A DNA stretch of 64,000 nucleotides from Dyella flava. GTDB lineage: Bacteria > Pseudomonadota > Gammaproteobacteria > Xanthomonadales > Rhodanobacteraceae. The position numbers and the translations under genes are program-made. Within the stretch, counting starts at the first letter, position 1; every line of letters starts with the position of its first letter. This document shows positions 26,818 through 35,512 of this stretch, piece by piece. The notes beneath the pieces were generated by a model that saw only the letters and a program-made list of their open reading frames with translations, was not told where the DNA came from and did not search any database. The stretch is from positions 248,001 through 312,000 of the forward strand of contig NZ_JADIKE010000035.1 of NCBI RefSeq assembly GCF_016904955.1, read 5' to 3'.

Positions 26818-27257
26818 TTTCGGCAACATGGAACCCATGTTTGCAATGTGAGCAATTTGTGAATTGAACTCGCCAGGCACTTGCAAAGACGGAAAAGGAC
26901 CACTAGATTCCGCCAACACTTTTTTAGGCACCCACCAGCCCGCAGGGTGCCCACATACGCGACGAACCGGAGGGGTCCGGATCGGCGCGACCCGGCAGAA
27001 GCCTTGCCGGTGGACAACTCGCCGTATGCGCGAACGCGCTGCATGTATGGCTTCAAGCCCGCAGCGTAATTGCCAACTAGATGGCGGTCGACATCGGACA
27101 TGTCGATCGATTTCGCCACGTGATCGTGGCTAACCGTTAGCGCCACAAGTTTCGGTGCTGGCGATATATCCAGGTGGAACGGTCTGCCCGCCCGTCCACC
27201 GCAATCGCGTCAAGGCATGCATGTGCTGCCTTTACGTGCTGCAAACTGGAGGCAGGT
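26818..27257. ncRNA. Hairpin-dense intergenic region, possible structured RNA
   Basis: This 440-nt gap has no supportable gene but holds a run of short perfect hairpins. They are 26927-26951 (GGCACCC/GGGTGCC), 26967-26980 (CCGGA/TCCGG), 26992-27010 (CCGGCA/TGCCGG), 27028-27039 (GCGCG/CGCGC), 27049-27059 (GGCTT/AAGCC), 27089-27105 (CGACAT/ATGTCG), 27115-27130 (GCCACG/CGTGGC) and a palindrome at 27129-27141. Such density in about 215 nt suggests a folded RNA. Strand and ends are unknown. I considered 6S RNA but could not assemble its long bulged rod. Confidence 0.35.
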
Positions 27258-27692
27258 ATGAAACTTTCCATGTTGTTGTGGCTGATGTCCGTACTGCCCC
27301 AACCGCTCGCGGACCAGACTTGTCTGGCGACCACCGTCTATCTGGAAGCACGTAGCCAGTCGACGGTCGGTCAGATGGCTGTGGCAGAAGTTGCCATGCG
27401 TCGACGCGAACGCGGTCAATGGGGCGGCACCGTATGTGATGTGGTGAAGTCACCGCATCAGTTTGCGCTCACCACAACCCCTCTCACCCAAGAGATCGAT
27501 AATCTCGCTGCTTTCCAGAAAGCGTGGGATATTGCAGGCAAATCGATCACCAACTGGGATCTTCCCGCCGACGAGCGTCGCTTTTTCGTGCCGCATGCAG
27601 ATCACTTCGCTACCGTGTCGGTCGCGCCCGCGTGGTCGCGCAACCACAGCGCCGTCACCATCGGCGACCACAAGTTCTACTCGATCAATTGA
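27258..27692 (+). CDS. Secreted SleB-like cell wall hydrolase
   Basis: The ATG at 27258 has GGAGG upstream. The 144-residue product begins with a signal peptide (MKLSMLLWLMSVLPQPLA). A Hydrolase_2/SleB-type domain follows: CLATTVYLEARSQSTVGQMAVAEV contains the catalytic Glu of the family, then CDVVKSPHQFALT. Such enzymes act as lytic transglycosylase-type peptidoglycan hydrolases in the periplasm. Two Cys (CLATTV and VCDVV) are placed as in homologues. A strong terminator follows. Confidence 0.85.
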   Translation: MKLSMLLWLMSVLPQPLADQTCLATTVYLEARSQSTVGQMAVAEVAMRRRERGQWGGTVCDVVKSPHQFALTTTPLTQEIDNLAAFQKAWDIAGKSITNWDLPADERRFFVPHADHFATVSVAPAWSRNHSAVTIGDHKFYSIN

Positions 27693-27708
27693 CGCATAAA
27701 TTTTCGAC

Positions 27709-27738
27709 AAAAAAAGGCCCTCGATCGAGGGCCTTTTT
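27709..27738. terminator. Bidirectional intrinsic terminator
   Basis: GGCCCTC-GATC-GAGGGCC (27716-27733) flanked by an A-run on the left and a T-run on the right gives a canonical terminator on both strands. It serves the SleB-like gene and the convergent glycine-zipper gene at 27795. Confidence 0.92.
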
Positions 27739-27794
27739 ATTTCCAACGCATTCTCTAAATAGACGTCTAAACATCTATTCAATAGAACCGAAAA

Positions 27795-28262
27795 TCAACG
27801 CGGATACACCAGATTGTTGCTGATCACGACATAGTCGCCGGGACGCACGCCAGGATTGGGTACTTGCGTAACCGTCGCGTACTGACCATTGTCGAGACGA
27901 ATCACGATCTGCCACGCCGGCACCGTGCCGCCCGGCTGGCTGTTCTGCGAGCCGATCGCATTACCGACTGCGCCACCCGCCACTACACCAACCACGGTGG
28001 TCGCCGTATTGCCACGACCATGGCCCATGGTGCTGCCGAGCAGACCACCCGCCACCGCGCCGATCACCGTACCGAGCGCAGCGTTATTGGTGCCCTGCTG
28101 CTGGATATAAATCTGCTGCACCTGCTGCACCACGCCGCAACTCTGGCAGCCCTGGTAACCGTAGGTCGTCTGACCCCGATAAACCGGCTGAGTCTGGCAA
28201 CCGGTGAGGGCCGCGATACCCACCAGCAATGCCGCCATCACACCGAACTTGCCTGATTTCAT
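27795..28262 (-). CDS. Glycine-zipper 2TM lipoprotein (SlyB-like)
   Basis: The ATG at 28262 starts a 155-residue lipoprotein: signal peptide with lipobox LTGC near residue 22, then a glycine-zipper stretch (GTVIGAVAGGLLGSTMGHGRG and VVGVVAGGAVGNAIG). The C-terminal part (VIRLDNGQYATVTQ, GVRPGDYVVISNN) resembles outer-membrane lipoproteins of the SlyB/PcP group, which support envelope integrity. It lies 28 nt behind another glycine-zipper gene, probably co-transcribed. Confidence 0.85.
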   Translation of the reverse strand: MKSGKFGVMAALLVGIAALTGCQTQPVYRGQTTYGYQGCQSCGVVQQVQQIYIQQQGTNNAALGTVIGAVAGGLLGSTMGHGRGNTATTVVGVVAGGAVGNAIGSQNSQPGGTVPAWQIVIRLDNGQYATVTQVPNPGVRPGDYVVISNNLVYPR

Positions 28263-28290
28263 TTTCACGACGATCTCCTTGGGCAGTGGA

Positions 28291-28932
28291 TCATTGGGCA
28301 TCGGAGACAACACTCACACTTTGTTCCACCTTCACGCGATTACCGGGATCGTGATCCATGCGGGTGGTACGCGTCACTCCGTTGTAGACGTAGGTCACGT
28401 CATACCCGACGATGTTACTGCTGGTATTCGCAACGGTACTGCAACGGTGAACTACCTCGGATCGAACGTTTGACTGCTGGTGGCTTTCCTCGATTTTCTT
28501 GCCGGCATAGCCGCCGCCGACCGCACCGGCCGCCGTCGCCAGGGCATTGCCCTTGCCGCCGCCGATCAAGTGGCCGAGCAGGCCACCCGTCACGGCGCCG
28601 ATCACCGTACCGGCAATCTGGTGCTGATCCTTGGGCGGCACGGTGTGATTGACCACCACGTCATGACAAACCTGCTGCGGCGTACTCACGTCCTGGGTGA
28701 CCGGCACCACGCTGACCACCTGGGCATAATCACCGTCGTCACCGCCCTGTGGTGGCGCCTGAACCGGCTGGCCGACCGAGGTGGCCTGGGCAGTCCCGGC
28801 AGCGCTGGCTGAGGCGGCCACGCCGGCGACACTGTTCGCATCGGCGCTCGCCTGCCGATTGCAGGCGGCCAAGCCCAACGCAAACGACGCCGTCAGCCCC
28901 ATGCACAATGCATTGACTACCAACTTACTCAT
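28291..28932 (-). CDS. Glycine-zipper 2TM domain envelope protein
   Basis: The ATG at 28932 has AGGAGA at good spacing. The 213-residue product has a signal with a LAAC lipobox near residue 24, an Ala/Ser-rich linker, then IAGTVIGAVTGGLLGHLIGGGKG (glycine zipper). The C-terminal part (GYDVTYVYNGVTRTTRMDHDPGNRVKVEQ) resembles UmoD/RickA-type surface-antigen domains. Likely an outer-membrane lipoprotein; specific role unknown. Confidence 0.82.
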   Translation of the reverse strand: MSKLVVNALCMGLTASFALGLAACNRQASADANSVAGVAASASAAGTAQATSVGQPVQAPPQGGDDGDYAQVVSVVPVTQDVSTPQQVCHDVVVNHTVPPKDQHQIAGTVIGAVTGGLLGHLIGGGKGNALATAAGAVGGGYAGKKIEESHQQSNVRSEVVHRCSTVANTSSNIVGYDVTYVYNGVTRTTRMDHDPGNRVKVEQSVSVVSDAQ

Positions 28933-29121
28933 TGCTGAATCTCCTGTACCTAAAAACAGCTGCAGTACGCGCTGCACCCCCGCCATATCTTGCATTGAGC
29001 ATTGAAACGCCGGGATGCTGAATAGGTCTGGACCGAAATGCCAAACTGTCGACTTATTCGCAAGACGATCGAACGCAGCGGTTCAAACACCGGAATTCGG
29101 AATAAATAGCGGCCAAGAACC

Positions 29122-29895
29122 ATGCCAAAACTCGCCGATAGCCATGTTCATCTGGACGACGCACGTTTTGACGGCGAGCGTGACGCCGTGCTCGAACGCG
29201 CACGCGCGGTGGGCGTAAGCATGCAGGTCATTCCCGGCACTCATGCCGCAAGCTGGCCCCGCATCCACGCGCTATGTGGGCCGGGCAGCGGGCTGTTCCC
29301 GGCGTATGGCATGCACCCCATGTTCATGCACCAGCACCAGGCCGGAGACATCAAAGTCCTGCCCCATTGGCTGGAAACGGGCCATCCCGTCGCCGTTGGC
29401 GAAATCGGCCTCGACTTTTATCAGGAAGGCCACGATGCCGAAGGACAACGCGATATTTTTCGGCAGCAACTTGCCCTGGCCCGCGAATTCGATCTGCCGG
29501 TGATCCTGCACGCCCGCGCCGCCCTTGACGAAGTCACCAGCGCCTTGCGACGGACAAGTGGATTGCGCGGCGTCGTGCACAGCTTCTCCGGTAGTCAGGA
29601 ACAAGCCGAGCAACTGTGGAAGATCGGCTTTCATCTCGGTATCGGCGGCCCGGTCACTTACGAACGCGCACAGCGTTTGCGCCGGATCGTCAGCAGCATG
29701 CCGGTCGAGTACCTACTGCTCGAAAGCGATGCGCCGGATCAGCCCGGCGCCGCGCATCGTGGCGAACGCAATGAACCGTCCTACCTGCCCGACGTTCTGC
29801 ACTGCATCGCTGAACTGCGCAGCATGGACCCCCAGGACCTTGCCGCAGCCACTACCGCCAACGTAACCCGCCTGTTCGGCCTTCCCTCCAGGTAA
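29122..29895 (+). CDS. TatD family metal-dependent hydrolase
   Basis: A 257-residue TIM-barrel hydrolase. Metal ligands are visible in order: DSHVHLDD (HxH), GEIGLDFY (Glu), ILHAR (His), HSFSG (His) and ESDAP (Asp). TatD-family enzymes act as 3'-5' exonucleases or D-aminoacyl-hydrolase-like enzymes in DNA repair and quality control. By length and motifs it may be the YjjV or TatD branch; I cannot separate these by eye. Confidence 0.9.
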   Translation: MPKLADSHVHLDDARFDGERDAVLERARAVGVSMQVIPGTHAASWPRIHALCGPGSGLFPAYGMHPMFMHQHQAGDIKVLPHWLETGHPVAVGEIGLDFYQEGHDAEGQRDIFRQQLALAREFDLPVILHARAALDEVTSALRRTSGLRGVVHSFSGSQEQAEQLWKIGFHLGIGGPVTYERAQRLRRIVSSMPVEYLLLESDAPDQPGAAHRGERNEPSYLPDVLHCIAELRSMDPQDLAAATTANVTRLFGLPSR

Positions 29896-29949
29896 GCGCC
29901 TGTTTTGACAAGTCCGCGGCGGCGGCACTTGCGCGTACTGGAGTCACTC

Positions 29950-29979
29950 TGCATATTTATTCCACCAGTGAAATATGCA
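29950..29979. promoter_or_regulatory. Palindromic operator candidate before marR
   Basis: TGCATATTT and AAATATGCA form a perfect 9-bp inverted repeat with a 12-nt spacer, ending 8 nt before the marR ATG. A direct repeat CAGTGAAAT (29966-29974 and 29981-29989) overlaps it. This is a typical place for MarR autoregulation of the downstream efflux operon. Confidence 0.6.
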
Positions 29980-29987
29980 TCAGTGAA

Positions 29988-30512
29988 ATGTCTCTAATCG
30001 ATCACTTAAAACGGCTGGACGAAGGCATTGCCGGCATCCGGAAAGTCATCCCGGACATGCCCGAAGACGCCGCGCTATGCCGCACCCTGTTGTTGCTGGC
30101 CGAGTACATGCAGGCGGAGTTCGAGCAACAGCTCAGGCCTTATAAGCTCAACGACAGTGAATTTCGCACACTGGCCATCCTGCTTTCCCGGCCGGATGGC
30201 ACGTCCACGCCCGGCGAGTTGTGCGTGTACACCTCGCAAGGCGCCACCAACATGACGCGCATCGCCAACGCGCTGGTCAAACGCGGGCTGATCACGCGCG
30301 GCCCCAGCGCCGAGGATCGGCGACAAGTGGTCATGCAAATCACCGCCACTGGCCGGCGCTTCGTGCAAAAGATGCTGCCCGGCATGTTTCCGAGTCTGCA
30401 AAGCATCTTCTCGGGCTTCACTCCGACAGACCGTCGTCACCTAAAGCGCCTGCTGCGCAAGCTCGCCCAAAACCTCACTCAACTCGAACACGAAGCGGGT
30501 GATCCGCCATGA
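29988..30512 (+). CDS. MarR family transcriptional regulator of efflux operon
   Basis: A 174-residue winged-helix regulator. The core DSEFRTLAILL...TPGELCVYTSQGATNMTRIANALVKRGLITRGPSAEDRRQVVMQIT shows the recognition helix and the wing with the conserved D-RR motif. It is the first gene of an operon encoding an outer-membrane factor, membrane fusion protein and MFS pump and overlaps the next gene by 4 nt (ATGA). It probably represses this operon until a small phenolic or drug-like ligand binds, as EmrR does. Confidence 0.9.
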   Translation: MSLIDHLKRLDEGIAGIRKVIPDMPEDAALCRTLLLLAEYMQAEFEQQLRPYKLNDSEFRTLAILLSRPDGTSTPGELCVYTSQGATNMTRIANALVKRGLITRGPSAEDRRQVVMQITATGRRFVQKMLPGMFPSLQSIFSGFTPTDRRHLKRLLRKLAQNLTQLEHEAGDPP

Positions 30513-32074
30513 ACGTCGTTCCCTGCCTTGCCGCTGTGCGTCTTCGTCCACTTGCCTTGGTCACACTGCTGGCAATGGCACTGCCCGGCTGCATGATTCC
30601 GGCGAAATTGCCGCACCCTGCGCTGCGCGACGATGTGCCGCTGGCCGGATTGCAAGCGCCGACACGCGCCGGCTGGCCCGCCGCCGATTGGTGGAGGGTG
30701 TACAACGATCCACAACTGGATGCGCTGATTGCGCTCGCCATGAAGCAATCACCGGATCTTGCGCAAGCGCATGCACGCGTACAGACCGCCGAACAATCGG
30801 TGCGCGTTGCCGCCGCGCAAGCTGGCCTGAATATCAACGGCAATGCCCAGTTCACGCGCCAGCGCATGAGCGACCATGGCCTGTTTCCACCCGCGCTGCT
30901 CGGCTTCGACTGGTACGACCAGGCCGATCTTGGCGTGCAGCTCGAATACGATTTCGATTGGTGGGGCAAGAAACGCAAGTCGATCGAGGCGGCGCTGGAT
31001 CAGGCGCATGCCGCCGAAGCTCAACACAGCGCTGCCGCGCTGACGCTGCAGAACGCGGTCGCGGATACCTATTTCGGCTGGCTGGCGGATGAAAGCCGGC
31101 TCACGCTCGCCAAGCAATCGGTCGCCGTACAACAACGCCTGCTGCAAATCGCCCAGCTACGCGTGCGGCAAGGTGTGGATCTGCCCGATACCGCACAGCA
31201 GGAACGCGCACAGCTGGCCGCCGCGCAGCAGGCGCAAGTCACGCTGGAAGGGTCGATCGAGCTGCGCAAAGTCGTGCTGGCGGCGCTGGCCAATGTCTCG
31301 CCCTCGGAACTGCCTCCACTCAAGCCGCATACGCTGCCGCAAGTGCAAGGCGCCCTGCCCGACGATGTTCGGCTGGATCTGATCGCGCGCCGTCCCGACA
31401 TTGCCGCCAGCCGCTGGCAGGTCGAGGCCGCATTGAAACAAATCGACGTGGCACGCGCCGACTACTTCCCGGATATCAGCATCAATGCGATGGCCGGCCT
31501 GTCCAGCACCAATCAGGGCTCCCCGAGTTTTTCTGGCCTGATTGCCGGCAGCAAAGGTGATCTCGGCAATCTGTTCACGGCCGGCAGTCGCGTGTTCGGC
31601 ATCACGCCTGCGGTGCATCTGCCCATCTTCGAAGGCGGACGTCTAAAAGCGAATTACGGCGCCAGTCGTGCGCAGCTCGATGCAGCCGTCGCGCAATACA
31701 ACGTGACCGTGACGGATGCAGCACGCGATGTCGCCACCCAGGCCGTAACGGCGCAACAGATCGACGCACGCCGTGTGAAGCAGGACATAGAGGTGAAGGC
31801 CAACCAGGCGTTGCTGGCCTCGGCGGAAGCACGCCAGGCCCATGGCACCAAGGATGCCCGCGAAAGCCTCACCGCCGAAGCACAGTTGCTGCAACAACGC
31901 GATGCGGCCGTGAGCCTGCATGCGCAGGCGCTCAGTACCGATCTGGCGCTAATCAAGGCACTGGGTGGCGGCTACCGCTCGGATCTCGACAACACCACCG
32001 CCACTCCCGCTGCCACCTCTTCCACCGCATCCACTTCGAATCTCGCCGGAGCCCCCGAACATGAGCGCCTCTGA
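30509..32074 (+). CDS. Efflux outer-membrane lipoprotein (NodT/OprM family)
   Basis: A 521-residue TolC-like channel with a lipobox near residue 30 (MALPGC). Two outer-efflux-protein repeats follow, with typical DWWRVYNDPQLDALIALAM at the start, VQLEYDFDWWGKKRKSIEAA and RRPDIAASRWQVEAA. The C-terminus is a Ser/Thr/Pro-rich tail that overlaps the next gene by 14 nt. It provides the exit duct for the EmrAB-type pump encoded behind it. Confidence 0.92.
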   Translation: MNVVPCLAAVRLRPLALVTLLAMALPGCMIPAKLPHPALRDDVPLAGLQAPTRAGWPAADWWRVYNDPQLDALIALAMKQSPDLAQAHARVQTAEQSVRVAAAQAGLNINGNAQFTRQRMSDHGLFPPALLGFDWYDQADLGVQLEYDFDWWGKKRKSIEAALDQAHAAEAQHSAAALTLQNAVADTYFGWLADESRLTLAKQSVAVQQRLLQIAQLRVRQGVDLPDTAQQERAQLAAAQQAQVTLEGSIELRKVVLAALANVSPSELPPLKPHTLPQVQGALPDDVRLDLIARRPDIAASRWQVEAALKQIDVARADYFPDISINAMAGLSSTNQGSPSFSGLIAGSKGDLGNLFTAGSRVFGITPAVHLPIFEGGRLKANYGASRAQLDAAVAQYNVTVTDAARDVATQAVTAQQIDARRVKQDIEVKANQALLASAEARQAHGTKDARESLTAEAQLLQQRDAAVSLHAQALSTDLALIKALGGGYRSDLDNTTATPAATSSTASTSNLAGAPEHERL

Positions 32075-33248
32075 CATCTCCAAGGACGCCAACGATAGCG
32101 GTCTTGCCGCGAAGGATCCCGCCAAGCGCAGTCGTGCCCTGTTGATCGTGGCCGCCGTGTTCCTGCTTGCTGCGTTGACCTGGGCCCTGTTGTGGTTCTT
32201 CGTTTTTTCCCGCCGTGAGAGCACCGACAACGCCTATGTAGGCGGCAATCAGGTCGCCCTGTCTTCGCAAGTGGCCGGAATCGTCGTCGGCATCTTCACC
32301 GATGACACGCAACACGTAACGGCCGGACAAGTACTGGTGAAGCTGGACGATACCGATGCTGATGTACGTCTGCGCCAAACCAGCAGCGCACTGGCTGAGG
32401 CGGTACGCCAGGTGCGCCAGCAAACGGACACTGTCAGCAGCGCCGATGCCACCGTTGCTGCGCGCGAAGTGGATTTGCGCAAAGCGCAGGCCGACCTCAA
32501 GCGCCACCTGCCGCTGATTGCAGCGCAAGCCGAATCGCCGGAGACCGTGCAGCACATGCGCGATGCGGTGGCGCAGGCACAGGCCGCCCTGGATACCGCC
32601 AAGGCGCAGGCCAATGCCTCGCGCGCTTCGGTGGAAGGCGTCGATATCCCCGACAACCCGACGGTGCGGCAGGCACGCGCCAATTTCCGCGCCGCCTGGA
32701 TCGCCGCCCAGCGCAACACCATCCTTGCACCGGTCAGCGGCTATGTCGCGCAGCGCAGCGTGCAGCTCGGCGACAGCATCACGCCAGGTCAGCAGTTGAT
32801 GACCATCGTGCCGCTGCACGATCTATGGATCGACGCCAACTTCAAGGAAAACCAGCTGCGCCATATCCGCATCGGCCAGCCGGTGAAGATCACCACCGAT
32901 ATCTACGGCGGCGGCGTGGTGTACCACGGCAAGGTCATCGGCCTCGGCGCCGGTACCGGCAGCGTGTTCTCGTTGCTCCCGGCGCAAAACGCCACCGGCA
33001 ACTGGATCAAGGTGGTGCAGCGCGTGCCGGTGCGCATTGCGCTCAATAACGATGAACTCGACCAGCATCCGCTGCGCGTGGGCCTTTCGACCGACGTGAC
33101 CGTGGATATCACCAACGACCAGGGGCCGGTGCTTGCCGCCACCCCGCAACAGCCGCCGTTAAAGACTTCCGTCTACGACCAGGTTGCCGCACAGGCTGAT
33201 GCAGAAGCCGAGAAGATCATCCGCGCCAATCTCGGTGCCTCCCACTGA
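32061..33248 (+). CDS. EmrA/HlyD family membrane fusion protein
   Basis: I start at the ATG at 32061, giving 395 residues; the frame open from 31965 is Pro-rich overlap with the channel gene. One N-terminal helix (about 29-52), the ESTDNAYVGGNQVALSSQVAG biotinyl/lipoyl motif, a coiled-coil hairpin rich in Ala/Gln/Glu, a second lipoyl half (TILAPVSGYVAQRSVQLGD) and a beta-barrel domain follow. It connects the MFS pump to the outer-membrane channel. Confidence 0.92.
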   Translation: MSASDISKDANDSGLAAKDPAKRSRALLIVAAVFLLAALTWALLWFFVFSRRESTDNAYVGGNQVALSSQVAGIVVGIFTDDTQHVTAGQVLVKLDDTDADVRLRQTSSALAEAVRQVRQQTDTVSSADATVAAREVDLRKAQADLKRHLPLIAAQAESPETVQHMRDAVAQAQAALDTAKAQANASRASVEGVDIPDNPTVRQARANFRAAWIAAQRNTILAPVSGYVAQRSVQLGDSITPGQQLMTIVPLHDLWIDANFKENQLRHIRIGQPVKITTDIYGGGVVYHGKVIGLGAGTGSVFSLLPAQNATGNWIKVVQRVPVRIALNNDELDQHPLRVGLSTDVTVDITNDQGPVLAATPQQPPLKTSVYDQVAAQADAEAEKIIRANLGASH

Positions 33249-33269
33249 TATCTGCCCAGCGAGTCCGTC

Positions 33270-34823
33270 ATGGCTGCCACACCCGACAACGCAGCGCCGC
33301 CCAAGCCGTTACACGGTGCGCCGCTGGTACTGTTGACCATCGCCGTTGCGTTCAGCACCTTCATGGAGGTGCTGGACATGACCATCGTCAACGTTGCCGT
33401 GCCGCACATCTCAGGCAGCCTTGGGGTCAGCGCCAGCGAAGGTACCTGGACTATCAGTTCCTATTCACTGGCCAGCGCCATCATGCAGCCGCTTACCGGC
33501 TTTGTGGCGCGGCGTTTTGGTGAAGTACGCACCTTCGTTACGTCGGTGATGCTGTTCGTGGTGTTCTCCATGCTGTGCGGCCTGGCAACCAGCATGCCGA
33601 TGCTGGTGTTCGCCCGCCTGATGCAGGGTGCGGGCTCGGGTCCGATGGTGGCGCTGTCGCTGACCTTGCTGCTTTCCAGTTATCCCAAGGAACGGCAAGG
33701 CATCGCCTTGGCGCTATGGGCCATGACCGTGGTGGTAGCGCCGATTTTCGGCCCGATTCTCGGCGGCTGGATCACCGACAACCTGTCCTGGCCGTGGATC
33801 TTCTACATCAACCTGCCGATCGGCATTCTCGCCGCGATCATCACCTGGATCTTGCTGCACAAGCGCGAAACCAGGACCTTCAAGACACCCATCGACGTGG
33901 TCGGCCTGGTGCTGCTGGTGGCGGGTGTCGGCTGCCTGCAATTCATGCTGGACAACGGCAATGACCACGACTGGTTCAATTCAACGCTGATCCTCGTGCT
34001 GGGCATCATCGCGCTGGTCTGCCTCACCTTCCTCGTGGTGTGGGAGATCCATGCCAAGCATCCGGTCATCGACCTGACGCTGTTCAAGAAACGCAATTTC
34101 ACCGTCGGCGTGATCAGCCTGTCGCTGGGCATGTTCGCCTTCTTCGGCATCAACGTGGTATTTCCGCTGTGGCTACAGACCACGCTGGGCTATACCGCCA
34201 CCTGGGCCGGCATGGCCAGCGCACCGGTCGGCGTGCTGGCGTTCCTGCTATCACCCCTCATTGGGCGCAACCTGCAGAAATTTGACCTGCGCATGCTGGT
34301 GAGCTTTGCGTTCATCGTGTTCGCCATCACGTCGTATTGGTTCTCGACCTTCGACAGCGGCGCCTCGTTTGCCACGCTGGTGGTACCACGCTTCGTGATG
34401 GGCCTGGCCATCCCCTGCTTCTTTATTCCGCTCAACCAGATCTACCTGTCGGGATTGCCTGCATCGGAAATCGCCAGCGCGTCCGGTCTTTCCAACTTCT
34501 TCCGTACGCTGGGCTCCAGCGTGTCGACCGCGGTGACGGTCACGCTCTGGCAGCATCGCGGCATCTACCACCACGCCACCCTGACCGAATACGTGAACCA
34601 GGGTGACCCGGCCACCGGCCAATACATCCAGCAACTGTCGCACCTGCCCCTGAGCGCGAGCCAGCGCCTGGGCTACATCGACCAGATCGTGAACCGGGAA
34701 GGCCTGACCCTGGCGGTCAACGATGTCTTCTACCTCTGCGCCATCCTGTTCGTGCTGCTGATCCCGGTGCTCTGGTTCTCCCGGCCGCCGTTTGGCACCG
34801 GGGGTGGCGTGCGGGGCCATTGA
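33270..34823 (+). CDS. DHA2 family MFS drug exporter (EmrB-like)
   Basis: A 517-residue, 14-helix proton-drug antiporter of the DHA2 group. Family motifs are visible: the FMEVLDMTIVNVAVPHI motif (D1-type) in helix 1, GFVARRFGEVRTF (motif A) and GAGSGPMVALSLTLL (motif B region). It works with the preceding fusion protein and channel to export hydrophobic compounds out of the cell. Substrate is unknown. Confidence 0.92.
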   Translation: MAATPDNAAPPKPLHGAPLVLLTIAVAFSTFMEVLDMTIVNVAVPHISGSLGVSASEGTWTISSYSLASAIMQPLTGFVARRFGEVRTFVTSVMLFVVFSMLCGLATSMPMLVFARLMQGAGSGPMVALSLTLLLSSYPKERQGIALALWAMTVVVAPIFGPILGGWITDNLSWPWIFYINLPIGILAAIITWILLHKRETRTFKTPIDVVGLVLLVAGVGCLQFMLDNGNDHDWFNSTLILVLGIIALVCLTFLVVWEIHAKHPVIDLTLFKKRNFTVGVISLSLGMFAFFGINVVFPLWLQTTLGYTATWAGMASAPVGVLAFLLSPLIGRNLQKFDLRMLVSFAFIVFAITSYWFSTFDSGASFATLVVPRFVMGLAIPCFFIPLNQIYLSGLPASEIASASGLSNFFRTLGSSVSTAVTVTLWQHRGIYHHATLTEYVNQGDPATGQYIQQLSHLPLSASQRLGYIDQIVNREGLTLAVNDVFYLCAILFVLLIPVLWFSRPPFGTGGGVRGH

Positions 34824-34926
34824 CCGCCCGCCGTCCGCCGGCCCCTCCTTTGCTGCACCCCGGGGCGCAGCATAAAAACTGAATGCCAGCTGGTGCGGCG
34901 CAATACCTTCTGCTAGTTTGTGCCGC

Positions 34927-35430
34927 ATGGCACAAACAAATCGCATCATCAAGAAGTACCCGAACCGTCGGCTCTACGACACGGAGATCTCCAGCTACAT
35001 CACGCTGGAAGAAGTCCGTCAGCTGGTTCTGGATGGCGAACACTTTCAGGTTCTCGACGCCAAGTCGGGCGAGGATCTGACCCGCTCCGTGCTGCTGCAG
35101 ATCATTTCTGAGCACGAGGAGAAAGGGCAGCCGATGTTGTCGCCCCAGCTGCTGAGCCAGATCATCCGTTTCTACGGCGACTCCCTGCAAGGATTCATGG
35201 GCCCCTATCTGGAGCGCAGCCTGCAGGTCTTCCTCGACCAGCAGCAGCAGTTCCGCACCCAGCTCAACAGCCTGATGGGCCAGACCCCCTGGTCGCTGCT
35301 GAACGAGTTGACGGAACGCAATCTGGATGCGTGGAAGTCGATGCAGCGAGGCTTCCTGGATGCCGCCTCACAGGCAGCACCCAGCCCGGGCCAGCCCGCT
35401 CGCCCAGGCACCACTACCAAGAAACCCTGA
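34927..35430 (+). CDS. phaR: Polyhydroxyalkanoate synthesis repressor PhaR
   Basis: From the ATG at 34927 the protein has 167 residues. It starts with the PHB/PHA accumulation DNA-binding domain (RIIKKYPNRRLYDTEISSYITLEEVRQLV), followed by the PhaR core (SEDLTRSVLLQIISEHEEKGQPMLS-type segment) and a Gln-rich helical tail. PhaR represses PHA granule genes and binds PHB. The next gene encodes a PhbB-like reductase, but no PHA synthase is in view. Confidence 0.93.
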   Translation: MAQTNRIIKKYPNRRLYDTEISSYITLEEVRQLVLDGEHFQVLDAKSGEDLTRSVLLQIISEHEEKGQPMLSPQLLSQIIRFYGDSLQGFMGPYLERSLQVFLDQQQQFRTQLNSLMGQTPWSLLNELTERNLDAWKSMQRGFLDAASQAAPSPGQPARPGTTTKKP

Positions 35431-35512
35431 TCTCCGCACGTTCAGCGTTCGTGTTCATGTCCCCGCTGCAGCACAACACGTGCTGCCGCGCGGCATGCCT
35501 GGAGAGCCATAC

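Noticed and set aside
26927-27075. 6S RNA (ssrS)
   Set aside because: An AGAAGCCTT stretch and a later GGCTTCAAGCC resemble parts of 6S RNA, but the long closing rod and central bubble could not be built, and the gene context (zapA, fau) is absent.
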